The notes under the pieces were generated by a model. It did no database searches and had not been told where the DNA came from. It worked only from the letters and a program-made list of their open reading frames with translations. A program made the translations under genes and the position numbers. 6,744 bases of DNA from Frankiales bacterium (GTDB lineage Bacteria > Actinomycetota > Actinomycetes > Mycobacteriales > SCTD01), in contig JAOPWI010000179.1 of the NCBI GenBank assembly GCA_025965755.1, positions 1 through 6,744 of the forward strand, read 5' to 3'. Of the stretch, positions 5,032 to 6,744 are shown one piece after another; position 1 is the first letter of the stretch; each line of letters starts with the position of its first letter.

Positions 5032-6551
5032 CCCTGCGCGGCCGGATAGCGCCCGGCCGGCGCCCAGGCCCGGGTGCTCAGCTTCACGTTGTGGAAGCCG
5101 GTGTTGCCGTCGGTGTACCAGACCTCGCCCCGCTCCGGAACGAACGCCGGAGCCGACATGGCGTAGGCACCGCGCTCGCGCGGGTTGGCGCTGGTGACCA
5201 GCGGCTCGTTGAAGTAGCCGACCTCGCGCGGAGCCTTCGGGTCGCGGATGTCGAACACGCGCAGGCCCGACAGGATCATGCTGCAGGCCAGGATGCCCGG
5301 CTCGACCTCGCGCGGCACCGAGCAGTAGTGGGCGCTGTAGCCCTGCAGGCCGTTCGTCGCCTGCGGGTCCTGCTGCTGGTCGGACAGGCGGGCGGCCGGC
5401 TCGTGCACCTGCAGCCGGATCCGGGACACCACCTTCGGCTTCCTCTCGTCGCTGATGTCGATGATGCGGGCCGCGCCGACGGTGCTCTTGGGGTCGTACG
5501 ACAGCGGGTTGCTGTCGAACTCGTCGAACTCCACGACGTGCTTCCTGCCCTTGATCGTCACCGGCAGGACGTTCTGCGGGATGGACACCTCGGGCCAGGT
5601 GAGGAAGCCGACGCTCTTCACCACGGGGTTCGGGACGCGCTTCTGCACCTGCGAGACGTCCAGGATGCGCATCCCGCTGGGGCCGTCACTGCCGGTGTCC
5701 GCGAGGTAGGCGCGGTTGCCGTCGGCCGACAGGCTCAGGCCGTGGCTCTGGAAGGTCTCGCTGCGCCACACGATCGACGGCACGCTCGGGTTCGTGAGGT
5801 CGATCGCGGTGATGCCCGGCTGCGAGGTGGTCGTGACCCAGTAGGTCCGGCCGTCGGGGCTGAAGCCGCCCTCGTGGCCGAGAATGCCGAGCGGGGTGCT
5901 GCTCTTGAGCACCGGCTGGCGGCAGTCCTGGCTGACGTCGTAGACGTCGACGATGCCGACCTGGGTGGCCGGCGAGCCCATCCCGGCGGCCAGCAGGCCA
6001 CGCTTGTGGTTCAGGCGCAGCGACTCGTGGGTGGACTGCATCGCCGCGCTCGCCAGGACCGCGGTGCGGATCGGCCGGGCCGGATCGGTCATGTCCAGCA
6101 CCGTCACGCCGGCGGCGCCCTTGCCGGCGTCCTTGGGGAACAGCAGCGTGCTGTCGTAGAAGGCGCACTCCCGGCCGGTGCGGTCGAGGTAGCGGTGCAC
6201 CTGGTAGCCGCCGGTCGCGCCGAAGCTGGCGATCTTGGTGGCGTTGCAGGAGTACCCCGCCGCCGCCCGGCCGTTCGCGTAGTCCGCCGCCGGAACCCGG
6301 CCCTGCCGGCCGGTCTCGGGCTTGCTGCCGGGCCCGCACCGGGCGGTCGGCGTCGCGCCGCTGATGGGCTTCTCCGCCGCCACCCGGGCGCTCACGTCCC
6401 GCTGCAGGCCGTGCGCCTGGGCGTAGCCCCGCACCGCGCCCAGGTCGGCGCCACCCACCCCCGCTGCGGCACCGGCGGTGCCCGCACCCAGGGCGAGCAG
6501 GCTGGTGGAGGCGATCAGAAGGCGGACGGACGGGCGGTGGCTCAGGCTCAC
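5028..6551 (-). CDS. Secreted LVIVD-repeat beta-propeller protein
   Basis: A 507-residue protein. The N-terminus has a short basic stretch and a hydrophobic core (residues about 10-30, RLLIASTSLLALGAGTAGAA) ending in Ala-rich cleavage-like sequence, a Sec-type signal peptide; no lipobox Cys is present. From about residue 147 come repeated blade-like units of the LVIVD type: VTVLDMTDPARP, VGIVDVYDVS, ITAIDLTNPSVP, MRILDVSQVQ, ARIIDISDERKP, LRVFDIRDPKAP, each with a strand followed by a D-[PE]-type turn. Six Cys (72, 102, 129, 210, 410, 423) could form disulfides outside the cell. Histidines recur before strands (STHES 175, LGHEGG 226, QSHGLS 270, YSAHYC 408). The role is unknown; such propellers usually bind ligands or partners. 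The GTG at 6551 has GAGGTGA upstream at 6555-6561. The gene may be co-transcribed with the MoeA-like gene 88 bp upstream. Confidence 0.85.
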   Translation of the reverse strand: MSLSHRPSVRLLIASTSLLALGAGTAGAAAGVGGADLGAVRGYAQAHGLQRDVSARVAAEKPISGATPTARCGPGSKPETGRQGRVPAADYANGRAAAGYSCNATKIASFGATGGYQVHRYLDRTGRECAFYDSTLLFPKDAGKGAAGVTVLDMTDPARPIRTAVLASAAMQSTHESLRLNHKRGLLAAGMGSPATQVGIVDVYDVSQDCRQPVLKSSTPLGILGHEGGFSPDGRTYWVTTTSQPGITAIDLTNPSVPSIVWRSETFQSHGLSLSADGNRAYLADTGSDGPSGMRILDVSQVQKRVPNPVVKSVGFLTWPEVSIPQNVLPVTIKGRKHVVEFDEFDSNPLSYDPKSTVGAARIIDISDERKPKVVSRIRLQVHEPAARLSDQQQDPQATNGLQGYSAHYCSVPREVEPGILACSMILSGLRVFDIRDPKAPREVGYFNEPLVTSANPRERGAYAMSAPAFVPERGEVWYTDGNTGFHNVKLSTRAWAPAGRYPAAQG

Positions 6552-6554
6552 GGG

Positions 6555-6561
6555 TCACCTC
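6555..6561 (-). promoter_or_regulatory. Ribosome binding site that fixes the GTG start of the beta-propeller gene
   Basis: GAGGTGA on the minus strand, 3 nt before the GTG start codon at 6551 (the GAGG core is 6 nt away), is a good Shine-Dalgarno match. No other in-frame start nearby has one, and it places the signal peptide directly at the N-terminus. Confidence 0.65.
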
Positions 6562-6620
6562 GGCAGTGGGGGAACGGTCGAGGGGGGACTTCGACGCCCA
6601 GATGCACGACTCCTGCAACA

Positions 6621-6635
6621 ACCGGGAAACCCGGT
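6621..6635 (-). terminator. Short hairpin after the MoeA-like gene
   Basis: ACCGGG-AAA-CCCGGT is a perfect 6-bp stem with a 3-nt loop, starting 4 nt after the TGA of the upstream minus-strand gene. The following sequence, TGTTGC, has only a weak U content. It may be a weak terminator or attenuator between this gene and the beta-propeller gene. I see no convincing promoter in the rest of the 88-bp gap. Confidence 0.4.
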
Positions 6636-6639
6636 CGGG

Positions 6640-6744
6640 TCACGGCAGCCGGAGCAGCTCGACCTCGGTGACGGCGCCCTCGCCGGGCGGCACGACGGCG
6701 AAGTGGGTGGCCGCCGCGGCGCCGCGCAGCATCGCCGAGCCGCC
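6640..6744 (-). CDS. C-terminus of a protein resembling molybdopterin molybdotransferase MoeA (5' end outside the window)
   Basis: Only the last 34 residues are present: GGSAMLRGAAAATHFAVVPP, then GEGAVTEVELLRLP and a TGA stop. The order 'GS-M-L-x-G-x-A-x-A, hydrophobic strand with VVP, GEG, hydrophobic strand VELLRLP' is that of the small C-terminal beta-barrel domain (domain IV) of MoeA-type proteins, which insert molybdate into molybdopterin-AMP. The fragment is too short to exclude another family, and no catalytic residues are in view. Codon use matches its neighbours. Confidence 0.5.
   Translation of the reverse strand, partial: GGSAMLRGAAAATHFAVVPPGEGAVTEVELLRLP

Noticed and set aside
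2907..6671. A very long plus-strand open frame of 1254 codons
   Set aside because: It runs antisense to the ferritin-like and beta-propeller genes and through the monooxygenase in another frame. Its product is Gly/Arg/Ala/Pro-rich with no domain. Very GC-rich codon bias produces such frames because stop codons are AT-rich.
1..6744. CRISPR arrays, tRNA or rRNA genes, insertion sequences, attachment sites, phage or toxin-antitoxin genes
   Set aside because: No regularly spaced repeats, cloverleaf or rRNA-like sequence, transposase or integrase motifs, or terminal inverted repeats were seen. Nearly all the DNA is accounted for by protein genes of uniform composition.

Overview
The window looks like ordinary chromosomal DNA from a high-GC Gram-positive bacterium (Actinomycetota). 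Base composition is very GC-rich, third codon positions are almost all G or C, GTG starts are frequent, and at least three genes appear to be leaderless (a TANNNT -10 box 6 to 8 nt before the start codon). The small Cys-rich protein at 789-1088 belongs to a family I know from actinobacteria. The genus cannot be fixed from the sequence. There are no RNA genes, insertion sequences, CRISPR arrays or phage genes.

Layout from left to right. (1) 1-112: the 3' end of a plus-strand membrane protein. (2) 120-764 minus: a left-handed beta-helix (hexapeptide-repeat) acyltransferase. (3) 789-1088 plus: a small two-module zinc-binding protein, followed after 1 nt by (4) 1090-2322 plus: an ATP-grasp carboxylate-amine ligase. 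Genes 2 and 3 diverge from a 24-bp gap in which the two -10 boxes overlap. (5) 2327-2689 minus: a small hypothetical protein. (6) 2781-3911 minus: a ferritin-like di-iron protein with a long Ala/Glu-rich tail and a C-terminal helical motif; a GC-rich terminator lies between 5 and 6. (7) 4018-5031 plus: a luciferase-like flavin monooxygenase of the SsuD/SfnG kind, divergent from gene 6. (8) 5028-6551 minus: a secreted LVIVD-type beta-propeller whose stop overlaps that of gene 7. (9) 6640-6744 minus: the 3' end of a gene that resembles MoeA.

Functionally this is a set of small units rather than one pathway. The most coherent is the acyltransferase / zinc protein / ATP-grasp trio (120-2322), which shares one promoter region and has enzyme types often found in cell-surface glycan or small-molecule conjugation loci; its product is unknown. 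The monooxygenase may take part in C1-organosulfur or sulfonate use, but no transport or reductase gene is visible next to it. The three convergent junctions are extremely tight (7 bp, 4 bp and a 3-bp overlap), and one is a perfect 14-bp palindrome that holds both stop codons.
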